Shown here: piece after piece, positions 14,886 through 24,171 of the stretch
Position numbering within the stretch: the first letter of the stretch is position 1
Layout of the letters: each line of letters starts with the position of its first letter
Assembly (NCBI RefSeq): GCF_011064825.1
Contig: NZ_CP048751.1
Span: 1,426,001-1,490,000, forward strand
DNA length: 64,000 nucleotides
Direction of reading: 5' to 3'
Source of the DNA: Brevundimonas mediterranea
GTDB taxonomy: Bacteria > Pseudomonadota > Alphaproteobacteria > Caulobacterales > Caulobacteraceae
Notes under the pieces: model-generated
Databases searched by the model: none
The model's input: the letters and a program-made list of their open reading frames with translations, nothing else
Told to the model about the DNA's origin: nothing
Position numbers and translations under genes: made by a program

Positions 14886-17801
14886 TCAATGCGCGGCGTC
14901 CCAGTTGGGGGCGGCGCGGGCGTCGACGACCAGGGGGACGGTCAGGGCGACGGCGGGGTCTGAGGCGGTTTCCATGACGCGTTTGATGACGGTGATGGCG
15001 CGGTCGGCCTCGGCCTCGGGGGTTTCGAAGACCAGTTCGTCGTGAACCTGCAGCAGCATGCGGGTGGTCAGCCCGGCCTCGGCCAGGGCTGTGGGCATGC
15101 GGATCATGGCGCGGCGGATGATGTCGGCGGCGGCGCCCTGGATCGGGGCGTTGATGGCGGCGCGCTCGCCGAACTGGCGTTCGGCGCCCGATTTGGAGTG
15201 GATGGCGGGGATGTGGATGCGGCGGCCGAAGACGGTGGAGACGAAGCCGGCCTGGCGGACCTCGGCCCTGGTCTTGTCCATATAGGTTCGGATGCCGGGG
15301 AAGCGGTCGAAATAGGTCTTGATATAGGCGCCGGCCTCGCCCTGATCGATGCCCAGCTGGGCGGCCAGGCCGAAGGCGCTGATGCCGTAGACGATGCCGA
15401 AATTGATGGCCTTGGCGCGGCGGCGGGTCTCGGACGGCATGCCCTCGACGGGGACGCCGAACATTTCGCTGGCGGTGGCGGCGTGGATGTCGAGCCCGGC
15501 CTTGAAGGCGCGTTTCAGCTCGGGGATGTCGCCGATATGGGCCAGCAGGCGCAGTTCGATCTGGCTGTAGTCGGCGCTGATCAGCAGATGGCCGGGGGCG
15601 GCGATGAAGGCCTGGCGGATTTCGCGGCCGGTCTCGGTGCGGATGGGGATGTTCTGAAGGTTGGGGTCCGAGCTGGCCAGGCGGCCGGTGGTGGCGGCGG
15701 CCAGCTGATAGCTGGTGTGGACGCGGTCGGTGGCGGGGTCGGCGGCGGCGGTCAGGGCGTCGGTGTAGGTGCCCTTCAGCTTGGACAGCTGGCGCCAGTC
15801 CAGCAGGACGCGGGGCAGGGCGTGGGTGGCGGCCAAGTCTTCCAGCACGCTGGCGTCGGTGCCCCATTGGCCGGAGGCGGTCTTCTTGCCGCCGGGCAGG
15901 TTCAGCTCGCCGAACAGGATTTCGCCGATCTGGCGGGGGGAGCCGATGTTGAAGGGGCGGCCGGCGATCTCGTGGGCCTGGGCCTCCAGCTCGGCCATGC
16001 GCAGGCCGAACTCGCTGGACAGGCGTTTCAGGCGGTCGGGGTCGATGCGGACGCCGGCGGTCTCCATCTCGGCCAGGACGGCGGGCAGGGGGCGCTCCAG
16101 GGTCTCATAGACGGTGGACAGGCCCTCGCGCGCCAGCCGGGGCTTGAGGAGGCGCCACAGGCGCAGGGTCACGTCGGCGTCCTCGGCGGCGTACTGGGTG
16201 GCGGGTTTCAGGGCGACGTGTCTGAACGACTTCTGGCTCTTGCCCGTTCCCGCCACGCTCTTGAACGGCACGGGGTCATGCCCCAGATGCAGCCGCGCCA
16301 GCTCGTCCATCCCATGCCCGTGCAGCCCGCCCTCCAGCACATAGGAGATCAGCATGGTGTCGTCATAGGGAGCCACGCGGATCCCCCGCCGCGCCATGAC
16401 CGCCAGATCGTATTTGGCGTTCTGCAGCACCTTCAGAACCGACGGATTTTCTAATAAAACCTTGAGCTTCGCCAAGGCCTTGGCCTTGTCGAGCTGCTGG
16501 ATCGGCTCCCGCGCCTCCCCCGGCACCCCGAACAGCCCTCCCTCGCCCGCCTGCGGCTCATGCTCATGCGTCAGCGGGATGTAACAGGCCTCATTGGGCC
16601 CCACCGCCAGCGACACCCCGCACAGCCCCGCATGCGTCGCCGACAGCGACGACGTCTCCGTGTCAAAGCCGACACTCCCCGCCTCGACCGCCCTAGCGAT
16701 CCAGCGATCCAGCGCCTCTTCGGTCTGGACGCACTCGTAAGCCTCAAGGTCGAAGATCTGGGCCTCGGCGGGACCTTCCACCACCTGCCCGTAGCGGGGC
16801 GTGGCGACGGGGGCGCTCAGGTTCGGGGCGCGCTTGGGGGCGAAGGCGGAAGTCTCGCTGGGGCCGGCCCTGCCGTCGCCGACACGACGTTGCAGCGACC
16901 GGAACTCCATCTTGTCCAGAAAGGCCGACAGGGTCTCGGGATCCGGATCGCGCACGGCGAAATCCTCGATCGGCTCGGGCGCCGGGGCGTCGCAGGTCAG
17001 GCGGACCAGCTCGCGCGACAGGCGGATCTGATCTGCGAAATTGATCAGGGTCTCGCGGCGCTTGGGCTGTTTGATCTCGCCCGCGCGGGCCAGCAGGGCG
17101 TCCAGGTCGCCGTATTCATCAAGCAGCTGGGCGGCCGTCTTGGGTCCGATGCCCGGGGCGCCGGGAACATTGTCGACGCTGTCACCGATCAGGGCCTGAA
17201 GATCGATCATCTTCTCCGGGCCGACGCCAAACTTCTCGAACACCTCGGGCTCGGCCAGCCGCCGGTCCTTCATCGGATCCCACATGACGACGCCGCCGCC
17301 GATCAATTGCATCAGATCCTTGTCGGAGGACACGATCACCGCCTCGCCGCCGGCGTCCCGGGCCTTGCAGGCATAGGTGGCGATCAGGTCGTCGGCCTCG
17401 TAGCCGGGCAGTTCGACGCAATGGACGCCAAAGGCCGCCGTCGCCTCGCGCACCAGGGGAAACTGCGGGACCAGGTCCTCGGGGGCCGGCGGGCGGTGGG
17501 CCTTGTACTGGTCATACAGGGTGTTGCGGAACGTCTTGTCCGAGTGGTCGAAAATGGCGACCAGATGGGTCGGGCCGTCGGCGCCCTTCATGTCCTTCAG
17601 CAGCTTCCACAACATGTTGCAGTAGCCCTGGACCGCCCCGACCGGCAGGCCGTCGGACTTGCGCGTCAGCGGCGGCAAGGCGTGATAGGCGCGGAAGATA
17701 TAGGCCGAGGCGTCGATCATCCACAGCCGCAGGGCGGGGCCGTCCTGGGTGAGGGGGCGATCCTGTTCGGGGGCGGTCTGGGGAGCGGAGGCGTCGGTCA
17801 T
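14886..17801 (-). CDS. polA: DNA polymerase I
   Basis: A 971-aa repair and Okazaki-fragment polymerase with three domains: 5'-3' exonuclease/FEN (about 25-310), 3'-5' proofreading exonuclease (about 360-550) and family-A polymerase (about 580-971). Proofreading looks intact: GFDTETSS (Exo I), NAKYDLAV (Exo II) and YAAEDADVTL (Exo III). Polymerase motifs are SADYSQIELRLLAH (A), RRAKAINFGIVYG (B) and LQVHDELVFE (C). The N-terminus has an extra leader of about 25 residues. It is monocistronic, with a palindromic element right after the stop. Confidence 0.97.
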   Translation of the reverse strand: MTDASAPQTAPEQDRPLTQDGPALRLWMIDASAYIFRAYHALPPLTRKSDGLPVGAVQGYCNMLWKLLKDMKGADGPTHLVAIFDHSDKTFRNTLYDQYKAHRPPAPEDLVPQFPLVREATAAFGVHCVELPGYEADDLIATYACKARDAGGEAVIVSSDKDLMQLIGGGVVMWDPMKDRRLAEPEVFEKFGVGPEKMIDLQALIGDSVDNVPGAPGIGPKTAAQLLDEYGDLDALLARAGEIKQPKRRETLINFADQIRLSRELVRLTCDAPAPEPIEDFAVRDPDPETLSAFLDKMEFRSLQRRVGDGRAGPSETSAFAPKRAPNLSAPVATPRYGQVVEGPAEAQIFDLEAYECVQTEEALDRWIARAVEAGSVGFDTETSSLSATHAGLCGVSLAVGPNEACYIPLTHEHEPQAGEGGLFGVPGEAREPIQQLDKAKALAKLKVLLENPSVLKVLQNAKYDLAVMARRGIRVAPYDDTMLISYVLEGGLHGHGMDELARLHLGHDPVPFKSVAGTGKSQKSFRHVALKPATQYAAEDADVTLRLWRLLKPRLAREGLSTVYETLERPLPAVLAEMETAGVRIDPDRLKRLSSEFGLRMAELEAQAHEIAGRPFNIGSPRQIGEILFGELNLPGGKKTASGQWGTDASVLEDLAATHALPRVLLDWRQLSKLKGTYTDALTAAADPATDRVHTSYQLAAATTGRLASSDPNLQNIPIRTETGREIRQAFIAAPGHLLISADYSQIELRLLAHIGDIPELKRAFKAGLDIHAATASEMFGVPVEGMPSETRRRAKAINFGIVYGISAFGLAAQLGIDQGEAGAYIKTYFDRFPGIRTYMDKTRAEVRQAGFVSTVFGRRIHIPAIHSKSGAERQFGERAAINAPIQGAAADIIRRAMIRMPTALAEAGLTTRMLLQVHDELVFETPEAEADRAITVIKRVMETASDPAVALTVPLVVDARAAPNWDAAH

Positions 17802-17839
17802 GGCCGGAACATAGGCGGCCGGAGCCGCCGCGTCAGCCG

Positions 17840-18457
17840 TCAGAATTCGGTCCAGCTGGATCCAGGGTCGCGCCGTCCCGGCTGGGCCTGTTGCTGACCC
17901 CAGCTGACGATCATCAGCAGCTTGTGACTGCGGATCCTGTACTCGCCGATCATGGGCAGGACCGCGCCCAGGGGAGCCCCGGTCTTGGCCTCGTACAGGA
18001 AGCCGGAAAACTCGGCGACGCCCACCCGGTCGCGATTGCTGTAGACCGAAAGTTCCGGCAGCGAGACGACGTTCAGGGTCTCGTTGATGGGAATCCGCAT
18101 TTCCGGAAGACCGAAGACGCGGCGCATCTGTTCCAGCGACAGGGCGCCCGGCCGGATCTCGAACACAGCGTCGGATTCGTCCTTGTTGCGCGCCAGGCGG
18201 TATCCGGCGTCAGACAGGGCGGCGCGAATGGCGCTGATGGCGTAGCGCGAGCCCTCGCCCTGGAAATAGGACTCATCGACGAAGATCGACGCCGCCGTCG
18301 GCAGGGGCAGGGACAAACCCTCCACCGCCTTGTCCGACGCCCGCGCCATCAGCAGCTGTTCGGTCGCGGTGCGGCCGATATAGGTCTCGGTGGTCGAGGC
18401 GCAGGCCGACAACGCCAGGGCCGCCGTCGATACCAGTGCGAGGTGACGCATCACCAT
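17840..18457 (-). CDS. Predicted lipoprotein of unknown function
   Basis: A 205-aa protein with a signal peptide and lipobox LSAC (Cys at 19), so probably anchored in the outer or inner membrane. The mature part has an ATEQLLMARASDKAVEGLSLP helix (part shown), then FVDESYF and a mixed alpha/beta region (AISAIRAALSDAGYRLA) that resembles stand-alone assembly or transport lipoproteins, without a firm family. The ATG overlaps the gloA stop, so the two are co-transcribed; a second ATG two codons later shares its A with that stop. Confidence 0.75.
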   Translation of the reverse strand: MVMRHLALVSTAALALSACASTTETYIGRTATEQLLMARASDKAVEGLSLPLPTAASIFVDESYFQGEGSRYAISAIRAALSDAGYRLARNKDESDAVFEIRPGALSLEQMRRVFGLPEMRIPINETLNVVSLPELSVYSNRDRVGVAEFSGFLYEAKTGAPLGAVLPMIGEYRIRSHKLLMIVSWGQQQAQPGRRDPGSSWTEF

Positions 18458-18891
18458 GTTCCGGTATTGTCCATGGAGGCCCAGGGCTCGGCAGGGGCCA
18501 GGGGCTCGCCTTCCTGCAGCAGTTCGATCGAAATACCGTCCGGCGACCGGACAAAGGCCATATTGCCGTCGCGCGGCGGACGATTGATCACCACTCCGCC
18601 ATCCATCAGCCTTTGGCAGGCGGCGTAGATGTCATCGACCTTGTAGGCCAGATGGCCGAAGTTGCGGCCGCCCTGATAGGTTTCCGGATCCCAGTTGAAG
18701 GTCAGTTCGACCTCGGGGGCGCATTCCGCCGCCGACTGTTCCAGATTCTTGGGCGCCGCCAGGAAGACCAGGGTGAAACGGCCCTTCTCGTTCTCGGTGC
18801 GTCGCACCTCCTGCAGGCCCAACAGATCGCAATAGAAATGCAACGAGGCGTCGAGGTCCTGTACGCGGACCATGGTGTGCAGATAACGCAA
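18451..18891 (-). CDS. gloA: Lactoylglutathione lyase (glyoxalase I)
   Basis: A 146-aa VOC-fold enzyme that isomerises the hemithioacetal of methylglyoxal and glutathione to S-lactoylglutathione. The start is chosen at a TTG (18891) because it gives MRYLHTMVRVQDLDASLHFY, the conserved GloA N-terminus with metal His5. A GNFGH-type block (GGRNFGHLAYKVDDIY) supplies the second His, and SPDGISIELLQ the C-terminal Glu. A longer ATG-initiated form would add 21 unconserved residues. Confidence 0.92.
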   Translation of the reverse strand: MRYLHTMVRVQDLDASLHFYCDLLGLQEVRRTENEKGRFTLVFLAAPKNLEQSAAECAPEVELTFNWDPETYQGGRNFGHLAYKVDDIYAACQRLMDGGVVINRPPRDGNMAFVRSPDGISIELLQEGEPLAPAEPWASMDNTGTW

Positions 18892-18990
18892 GCGTGTGTC
18901 TCCGTCCGGGAGGCGCGGTTGACGCCCTCTATAGCCGCCAGATGGCGAAACCACGATTCAACTGAGGTGACAGGCTCAGCGGGCCTGTAT

Positions 18991-19230
18991 TCAATGGGCC
19001 TCGGGCGCGCGGGCGGCGGGGCTCAGATATTCGCTCTCGTCGTGCGGATCGGCCGACAGGACGAAGCGGCGGTCGCAATAGCCGCACTCGATGAAGTCGT
19101 CCTCGCCCATGTCCATATAGACCAGCGGATGGCCGAGGGCGCCGCCGCCGCCGTCGCAGGCGACGCGCTTGGTCGAAACCACGACTTCTTCGGGCGGAGG
19201 GATGATCGCGTCGGGATGGCGGGGCGGCAT
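18991..19230 (-). CDS. Zinc-finger (CHCC) domain protein
   Basis: A 79-aa protein with the zf-CHCC pattern found in the NDUFS6-type accessory subunit of complex I: VACDGGGGALGHPLVYMD, then IECGYCDRRFVL, giving Cys, His, Cys, Cys ligands. The start at 19230 (MPPRHPDAIIPPPEEV) matches alphaproteobacterial relatives; 13 more upstream codons are open. It may be a complex I assembly or stability factor (inference from the family). It is divergent from the ABC ATPase gene. Confidence 0.88.
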   Translation of the reverse strand: MPPRHPDAIIPPPEEVVVSTKRVACDGGGGALGHPLVYMDMGEDDFIECGYCDRRFVLSADPHDESEYLSPAARAPEAH

Positions 19231-19336
19231 TATTCGGCTCGTATCTTGGCGAGGAGGCGTCGGGCGCATACCTATGCGGCCCGTCCGGCGGCGTCAAACC
19301 GCCGCGCGACCCGATTTCTCGATCAAAGCGCCCCGA

Positions 19337-20311
19337 ATGACCGATGCGACGACCCTGCCCGACAACGCCATCGAGGTGCGCGGGCTGAAGAAGACCTACG
19401 CCGGCTCCAAGAAGTCGGCGCCCAAGACGGCCCTGCGCGGGGTCGATCTGATCATTCCCCGCGGTTCGGTGTTCGGACTTCTGGGGCCCAACGGCGCCGG
19501 AAAATCGACCCTGATCAACATCCTGGCCGGAGTGGTCAAGAAGTCGGAAGGCACGGTGACCATCTGGGGCCGCGATATCGACAAGGAGCCGCGCGACGCC
19601 GCCGCGGCCCTGGGCGTTGTCCCGCAGGAAATCGTCGCCGACGTCTTCTTCACCCCACGCGAGTCGCTGGAGGTCCAGGCCGGCTTCTACGGCGTGCCGA
19701 AGAATGAACGCCGCTCGGACGAACTGCTGGCGGCGCTGGGCCTGTCGGACAAGGCCAACGCCTACGTCCGCGCCCTGTCGGGCGGAATGAAGCGCCGCCT
19801 GATGGTGGCCAAGGCCCTGGTTCACAATCCGCCTATCCTGATCCTGGACGAGCCGACAGCGGGGGTGGATGTCGAACTGCGCCGCCAGCTGTGGGCCTAT
19901 GTGCGCCAGATCAACGCCGAGGGTGTGACCATCGTCCTGACCACCCACTATCTGGAAGAGGCGCAGGAGCTCTGCGACACAATCGCCATCGTCAACCGGG
20001 GCCAGGTGGTGGCCTGCGAGCCGACGCCGCAACTGCTGCGCCGTCTGGACAGCCGCAATGTGGTCGTCACGCCCGAGACGCCCCAGGCGACGCCCCCGGT
20101 TCTGGACGGCTTCCAGGTCACGCCCCGTCCCGGCGGCGCCTTCGCCGTGACCTACAAGAAGGGGCAATCGTCGGTGGAACAGGTCATCAACGCCGTCCGC
20201 GCCGCCGGCGTGACCATCGCCGACATCACCACCGAGGACCCGGACCTGGAAGACGTCTTCCTGGCCCTGACCTATGGGGACGCCAGCCAGGTCGATCCGA
20301 CGAAGGACTAA
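19337..20311 (+). CDS. ABC transporter ATP-binding protein (ABC-2/exporter type)
   Basis: A 324-aa ATPase with Walker A GPNGAGKS (about residues 54-61), signature LSGGMKRR (about 153-160), Walker B LILDEPTAGVD (about 175-185) and the H-loop TTHYLEEA. The C-terminal about 80 residues (after TPQLLRRL) form the extra domain common in NodI/CcmA-like drug or polysaccharide exporters. No permease gene lies next to it; the following gene is on the other strand, overlapping by 4 bp. The permease must be elsewhere, or the ATPase serves another function. Confidence 0.92.
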   Translation: MTDATTLPDNAIEVRGLKKTYAGSKKSAPKTALRGVDLIIPRGSVFGLLGPNGAGKSTLINILAGVVKKSEGTVTIWGRDIDKEPRDAAAALGVVPQEIVADVFFTPRESLEVQAGFYGVPKNERRSDELLAALGLSDKANAYVRALSGGMKRRLMVAKALVHNPPILILDEPTAGVDVELRRQLWAYVRQINAEGVTIVLTTHYLEEAQELCDTIAIVNRGQVVACEPTPQLLRRLDSRNVVVTPETPQATPPVLDGFQVTPRPGGAFAVTYKKGQSSVEQVINAVRAAGVTIADITTEDPDLEDVFLALTYGDASQVDPTKD

Positions 20312-21204
20312 TCCACGTCCGCCAGGAATTCGAAGATCGCCGCCTTGGCCTCGGCTTCGTCCAGCATCGGGGCGTGGCCGACGCCGGGGACCTCGACATA
20401 GGCCATGGCCGGCGCGGCCTTCTTCATCTTCTCGGCGATGGCGGGGCTGAGAAGGTCGGACTCCCCGCCCCGCACCAGCAGGGTCGGCTTGGTCTTCGCC
20501 AGACGCCGGAACATGGGCCACAGGTTGGGAACCAGGGCCTTGGCCCCCGCCGCCCGGATCGGAACCGAGATGTCCGGATCATAGTCCAGTTCGATCTCCC
20601 CGTCCGGCTGCTGGCGGAAGATGCGCCGCGCGAACCCGTCCCAGTCGGCGTCGGAATAGTGGGGAAAGGCGACCCCGTTGATTCGTTTCGCATAGGCCGC
20701 CGCATCGGCCCATGAGCCGATCTCGACGGGCTGGCCGCTGTAGGACGCGATGCGCGCCAGACCTTCGGGCGCCACCTCGGGACCGATGTCGTTCAATATG
20801 GCGGCGACCACCGCCCGGGGCTTCAGGGCCGTCAGGGCCATGGTGATCAGCCCGCCCATCGAGGTGCCGACGAAGACGGCGCGGTCGATCGCCGCCTGAT
20901 CCATCAGGGCCAGCATATCCTTCGCATAGACATCGGGCCGGTAGGTCATCGGGTCGGACGCACGATCCGACAGGCCGCGCCCGCGAACATCGACGGCCAG
21001 GACGCGCCGTCCGCTCTGGGCCAGAAAAGGCGCGAGAGCGCCGAAGTCGGCGCTGTTACGGGTCAGGCCGTGAATGGCGATGATCGGCGGACGCGCGACG
21101 CCGGGCCCCGGCGCATAATCGCGCGCGAACAGGTCCAGACCGTCCGGGGATTTCCAGCGACGTTCGACATAGGCGGCGACGAGGGTCACGGGGCGCTCCT
21201 TCAA
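20308..21204 (-). CDS. Alpha/beta hydrolase
   Basis: A 298-aa hydrolase of the alpha/beta fold. The oxyanion motif is HGLTRNSADF, the nucleophile Ser lies in GTSMGG (about residues 112-117), the acid is probably Asp in GGESDLLSP, and the His lies in VPGVGHAPML. The substrate is unknown; lipase/esterase and epoxide-hydrolase-like families share these features. No signal peptide is seen. It overlaps the convergent ABC ATPase gene by 4 bp. Confidence 0.9.
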   Translation of the reverse strand: MKERPVTLVAAYVERRWKSPDGLDLFARDYAPGPGVARPPIIAIHGLTRNSADFGALAPFLAQSGRRVLAVDVRGRGLSDRASDPMTYRPDVYAKDMLALMDQAAIDRAVFVGTSMGGLITMALTALKPRAVVAAILNDIGPEVAPEGLARIASYSGQPVEIGSWADAAAYAKRINGVAFPHYSDADWDGFARRIFRQQPDGEIELDYDPDISVPIRAAGAKALVPNLWPMFRRLAKTKPTLLVRGGESDLLSPAIAEKMKKAAPAMAYVEVPGVGHAPMLDEAEAKAAIFEFLADVD

Positions 21205-21248
21205 CCAAGAAGGAGGAAACTAATTCACCGCACGAAGAATTGCGATGG

Positions 21249-21758
21249 TCAGGCGCCGATCAGTTCACGCACGAAGACGTCCAGGTCGCCGCCCTGGAAC
21301 AGGAAGCCCGACACGCCCGCCCGCTGCGCCGCCTCGATGTCGCGCGGCTGGTCGCCGATCATGAAGGACTTCGCCGGATCGATGTCGTGATCGGCCATGG
21401 CCCGCAGCAGCATGCCGGGATTGGGTTTGCGGTCGGGATGGTCGGGATGGCGATAGCGTTCGTCTCGCGCCTCCGGATGGAAGGGGCAGGCGTAGACCGC
21501 CCCGATCACCGCCCCGTCCTGGGCCATGCGTTTGACCAGCAGGGCGTTGAACCCGTTCATCTGGGCCTCGTCGAACATACCGCGCGCCACGCCCGACTGG
21601 TTGGTGACGATCACCGCCAGATAGCCCAGCCGGTTCAACCGCCGCACCGCCGCCGTCGCGCCCGGGATCAGTTTCAGATGTTCGGGCAGATGGGGATAGC
21701 CGGAGTCCTCGATCAGGACTCCGTCGCGATCCAGAAAGACGGCGGGCAGACCGGTCAT
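21249..21758 (-). CDS. HAD-IIIA phosphatase, GmhB-like
   Basis: A 169-aa HAD-superfamily phosphatase resembling D-glycero-D-manno-heptose-1,7-bisphosphate 7-phosphatase. Motif I is FLDRDGVLIED (about residues 8-18), motif II VTNQSGVARG, and motif IV IGDQPRDIEAA. The loop that binds zinc in classical GmhB (CxH...CxC before RKPxPGM) is here CPFHPEARDERYRHPDHPDRK (in two parts: CPFHPE and DHPDRKPNPGM), keeping only one Cys. Zinc binding, and hence the classical substrate, is doubtful. It overlaps the AGE gene by 4 bp, suggesting a shared sugar-phosphate role. Confidence 0.83.
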   Translation of the reverse strand: MTGLPAVFLDRDGVLIEDSGYPHLPEHLKLIPGATAAVRRLNRLGYLAVIVTNQSGVARGMFDEAQMNGFNALLVKRMAQDGAVIGAVYACPFHPEARDERYRHPDHPDRKPNPGMLLRAMADHDIDPAKSFMIGDQPRDIEAAQRAGVSGFLFQGGDLDVFVRELIGA

Positions 21759-22855
21759 GCGTCGTGTCTCAGCAGTTCGGAAAAGGCGGTCATCAGGTGA
21801 TACAGGCTGGAGGCGGGCGCGGCCTTGTCCGACGACGTCCCGTCCGCCTCATAGCTGTCGACCCACAGGCCGGGAACGGCCGTCGCCAGATGGGTGGCGA
21901 AGGTCGCCTCGATCAGGTCTGCGGCGGCGGCGTCCCCGAAGGTCAGGGCGGTGCGGACAGCCTCCGTCTGAGCCCACAGACGGCGTCCGGCGTGGATCGG
22001 CGCACCGTCGGCGTCCATCTCGCGGATCATGAAGCCGGCCTTGAGCCCCTGGGCGACGGCGCGGCGATGCAGGGCCTCCGCCGCCTGGTCCAGGCCTGGG
22101 CCGGCGTCGAGACCGGCGATTTCAGCCTGACGCAACAGCCAGGCCCATTCCTCGAAATGGCCGGGTTCGACGATATGCCCGACGGCCGGATCCGGTCGCC
22201 AATCCTCGGTGAAATACTCGCGGATCGCGCCGTCGATCAGGAAACGGTCGCGGCATAGGTCCAGCACCATGCGCGCAGCCGTCTCGAAGGCCGGGTGGGG
22301 CGCCGCCGCCTGCCAGGCCAGCATGGCCTCCAGCAGGTGCATGTGCGGGTTCTGGCGACGCGGCAGACTCGGCGGCAGGGCCTCATGCCAGCCGCCGTGC
22401 GGGGCCGCCATCAACCGATTGATCGCCCCCAGGGTCTCCAGCGCCAGGGGCCGGGCCCGGTCGTCGCCCAGCACCCGATGCGCGGCCGCCAGGGCGAAGA
22501 GCACGAAGGCCAGATCATAAAGGTCCGGCGTCTCGTCCACGACCGCGCCTGCGTCATCGGTCGCCGCGACCCACAGGCCGTCGTCGCGGCGACAGGCGGC
22601 GATCATCCGGTCCAGACCGGCCTGAGCCACCGCGCGCCCCGGCGCCCATCCCAGGGCGGCGGCTTCGCAGAAGACATAGATCTGACGCGCCTGAACCCGG
22701 GTGCGTCGGCGCAGTCCGGTCCGCGCCCGACCTTCGAAATCCAGCTGTTCGAAGAACCGCCCCTGGCCGTCCACACCACGGTCGGCCCACAGCGGCAGGG
22801 CCTGGTGAAACAACCAGTTGGAGACCTTGGTCTTGGCGGCGGCGAGAGCGGACAT
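21755..22855 (-). CDS. AGE family epimerase/isomerase
   Basis: A 366-aa (alpha/alpha)6-barrel protein of the N-acylglucosamine 2-epimerase / mannose-6-phosphate isomerase-like family. Family blocks are RTRVQARQIYVFCEAAALG (about residues 49-67), NPHMHLLEAMLAW (about 168-180), EPGHFEEWAWLL (about 230-241) and the C-terminal SSLYHLMTAFSELL; the conserved His residues in these blocks are catalytic in the family. It is translationally coupled (4-bp overlap) to the HAD phosphatase gene and divergent from the DegT/Gfo-Idh pair. Confidence 0.9.
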   Translation of the reverse strand: MSALAAAKTKVSNWLFHQALPLWADRGVDGQGRFFEQLDFEGRARTGLRRRTRVQARQIYVFCEAAALGWAPGRAVAQAGLDRMIAACRRDDGLWVAATDDAGAVVDETPDLYDLAFVLFALAAAHRVLGDDRARPLALETLGAINRLMAAPHGGWHEALPPSLPRRQNPHMHLLEAMLAWQAAAPHPAFETAARMVLDLCRDRFLIDGAIREYFTEDWRPDPAVGHIVEPGHFEEWAWLLRQAEIAGLDAGPGLDQAAEALHRRAVAQGLKAGFMIREMDADGAPIHAGRRLWAQTEAVRTALTFGDAAAADLIEATFATHLATAVPGLWVDSYEADGTSSDKAAPASSLYHLMTAFSELLRHDA

Positions 22856-23007
22856 GGCGTCGGCTTAGAACATCATCGTTGCAATGGGCAACGCGAAGTG
22901 ACGCCGCCCGGTTTGGTCTCCGCGTTCGATCTTGCTAGGACGGCGGCCACCCTCGCGGCCCGACCCGTCGGTCCGCCGCCCCCGATTCCCGTGGAGAGCG
23001 CGTTTTC

Positions 23008-24171
23008 ATGATCCCCTTCATCGACCTTCAGGCCCAGCGCCTGCGTCTCGCCGGCAAGATCGAGGCCGCGGTTCAGGAGGCCGTCGTCGGCGGCGCCTGG
23101 GTCATGGGTCCGCAGGTCCGTCAGTTCGAAGCCGACCTCGCCGCCTTCGGCCGGGCCAAGCACGCCCTGGGCTGCGCCAACGGCACCGACGCCCTGGCCC
23201 TGCCGCTGATGGCCTGGGGAATCGGACGCGGCGACGCGGTCTTCGTGCCCAGCTTCACCTTCGCCGCCACCGCCGAGGTCGTGCCCTGGTTCGACGCCGA
23301 GCCGGTCTTCGTCGATGTGGACGCCGACACCTACAATATGGACCCGGTCGCGCTGGAGCGCGCCATCGAGGGGATCAAGGCCGAGGGCCGTCTGACCCCG
23401 CGCGTGGTCATCGCCGTGGACCTGTTCGGCCAGCCCGCCGACTACCCGGCCATCAAGGCGATCTGCGACAAGCACGGGCTGAAGCTGATCGCGGATTCGG
23501 CCCAGGGTTTCGGCTGCACCATCGGCGGGGAGCATCCGCTGAAATGGGCCGACATCACCACCACCAGCTTCTTCCCGGCCAAGCCCCTGGGCTGCTACGG
23601 CGACGGCGGGGCGGTGCTGACCAATGACGACGAACTGGCCCAGCTGATCGATTCCGTCCGCGTCCACGGCAAGGCGGTGGCGGTGGACCTGAAGGACCGC
23701 ACCTTCGACCACGATCCCAAATATCTGAACATGCGCATCGGCCTGAACAGCCGCCTGGACACGATCCAGGCCGCCGTCCTGATCGAAAAGCTGAAGGTGT
23801 TCGGTGAAGAGATCACGTGGCGCAACCGGATCGCCGCCCGCTACAATGAGGGTCTGCGCCCACACGTCGCCAAGGTTCCCGACGTTCCGGCGGGCAATAT
23901 CTCCAACTGGGCGCAATATACGGTCGAACACCCCGACCGCGACGGCCTGATCGCCCATCTGAAGGCCCATGACGTGCCGACCGCCGTCTATTATCCGATC
24001 CCGCTGCACCTGCAGCCGGCCTATGCGCATTTCCCGCGAGGGGCCGGCGGCCTGCCGGTGACCGAACGTCTGAAGGACGTGGTCTTCAGCCTGCCGATGC
24101 ACGCCGATCTGGACGAGGCGACCCAGGACAAGGTCATCGCCGCCGTCGCCAGCTACAAGGGCCAAGCCTGA
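23008..24171 (+). CDS. DegT/DnrJ/EryC1/StrS aminotransferase
   Basis: A 387-aa PLP-dependent sugar-nucleotide aminotransferase that makes amino sugars for surface polysaccharides. It starts MIPFIDLQAQ, with GCANGTDALALPL (about residues 51-63), IADSAQGFG (about 160-168) for PLP, and the internal aldimine Lys in SFFPAKPLGCYGDGGA (about 183-198). The C-terminus IPLHLQPAY contributes to the dimer active site. The stop and the start of the next gene overlap (TGATG), so it acts with the Gfo/Idh enzyme, as in pathways to 3-amino-2,3-dideoxy-uronic acids or perosamine-like sugars. The exact sugar is not determinable here. Confidence 0.94.
   Translation: MIPFIDLQAQRLRLAGKIEAAVQEAVVGGAWVMGPQVRQFEADLAAFGRAKHALGCANGTDALALPLMAWGIGRGDAVFVPSFTFAATAEVVPWFDAEPVFVDVDADTYNMDPVALERAIEGIKAEGRLTPRVVIAVDLFGQPADYPAIKAICDKHGLKLIADSAQGFGCTIGGEHPLKWADITTTSFFPAKPLGCYGDGGAVLTNDDELAQLIDSVRVHGKAVAVDLKDRTFDHDPKYLNMRIGLNSRLDTIQAAVLIEKLKVFGEEITWRNRIAARYNEGLRPHVAKVPDVPAGNISNWAQYTVEHPDRDGLIAHLKAHDVPTAVYYPIPLHLQPAYAHFPRGAGGLPVTERLKDVVFSLPMHADLDEATQDKVIAAVASYKGQA

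Noticed and set aside
14591..14977. A 128-aa Arg/Gly/Pro-rich open frame overlapping the polA 3' end
   Set aside because: Composition is that of a random GC-rich frame, it overlaps polA in the opposite sense and covers hairpins without any domain signature.
15042..16454. A 470-aa open frame on the plus strand opposite polA
   Set aside because: Mirror-frame shadow in GC-rich coding DNA; Gly/Gln/Asp-rich and without any domain, whereas polA has all motifs.
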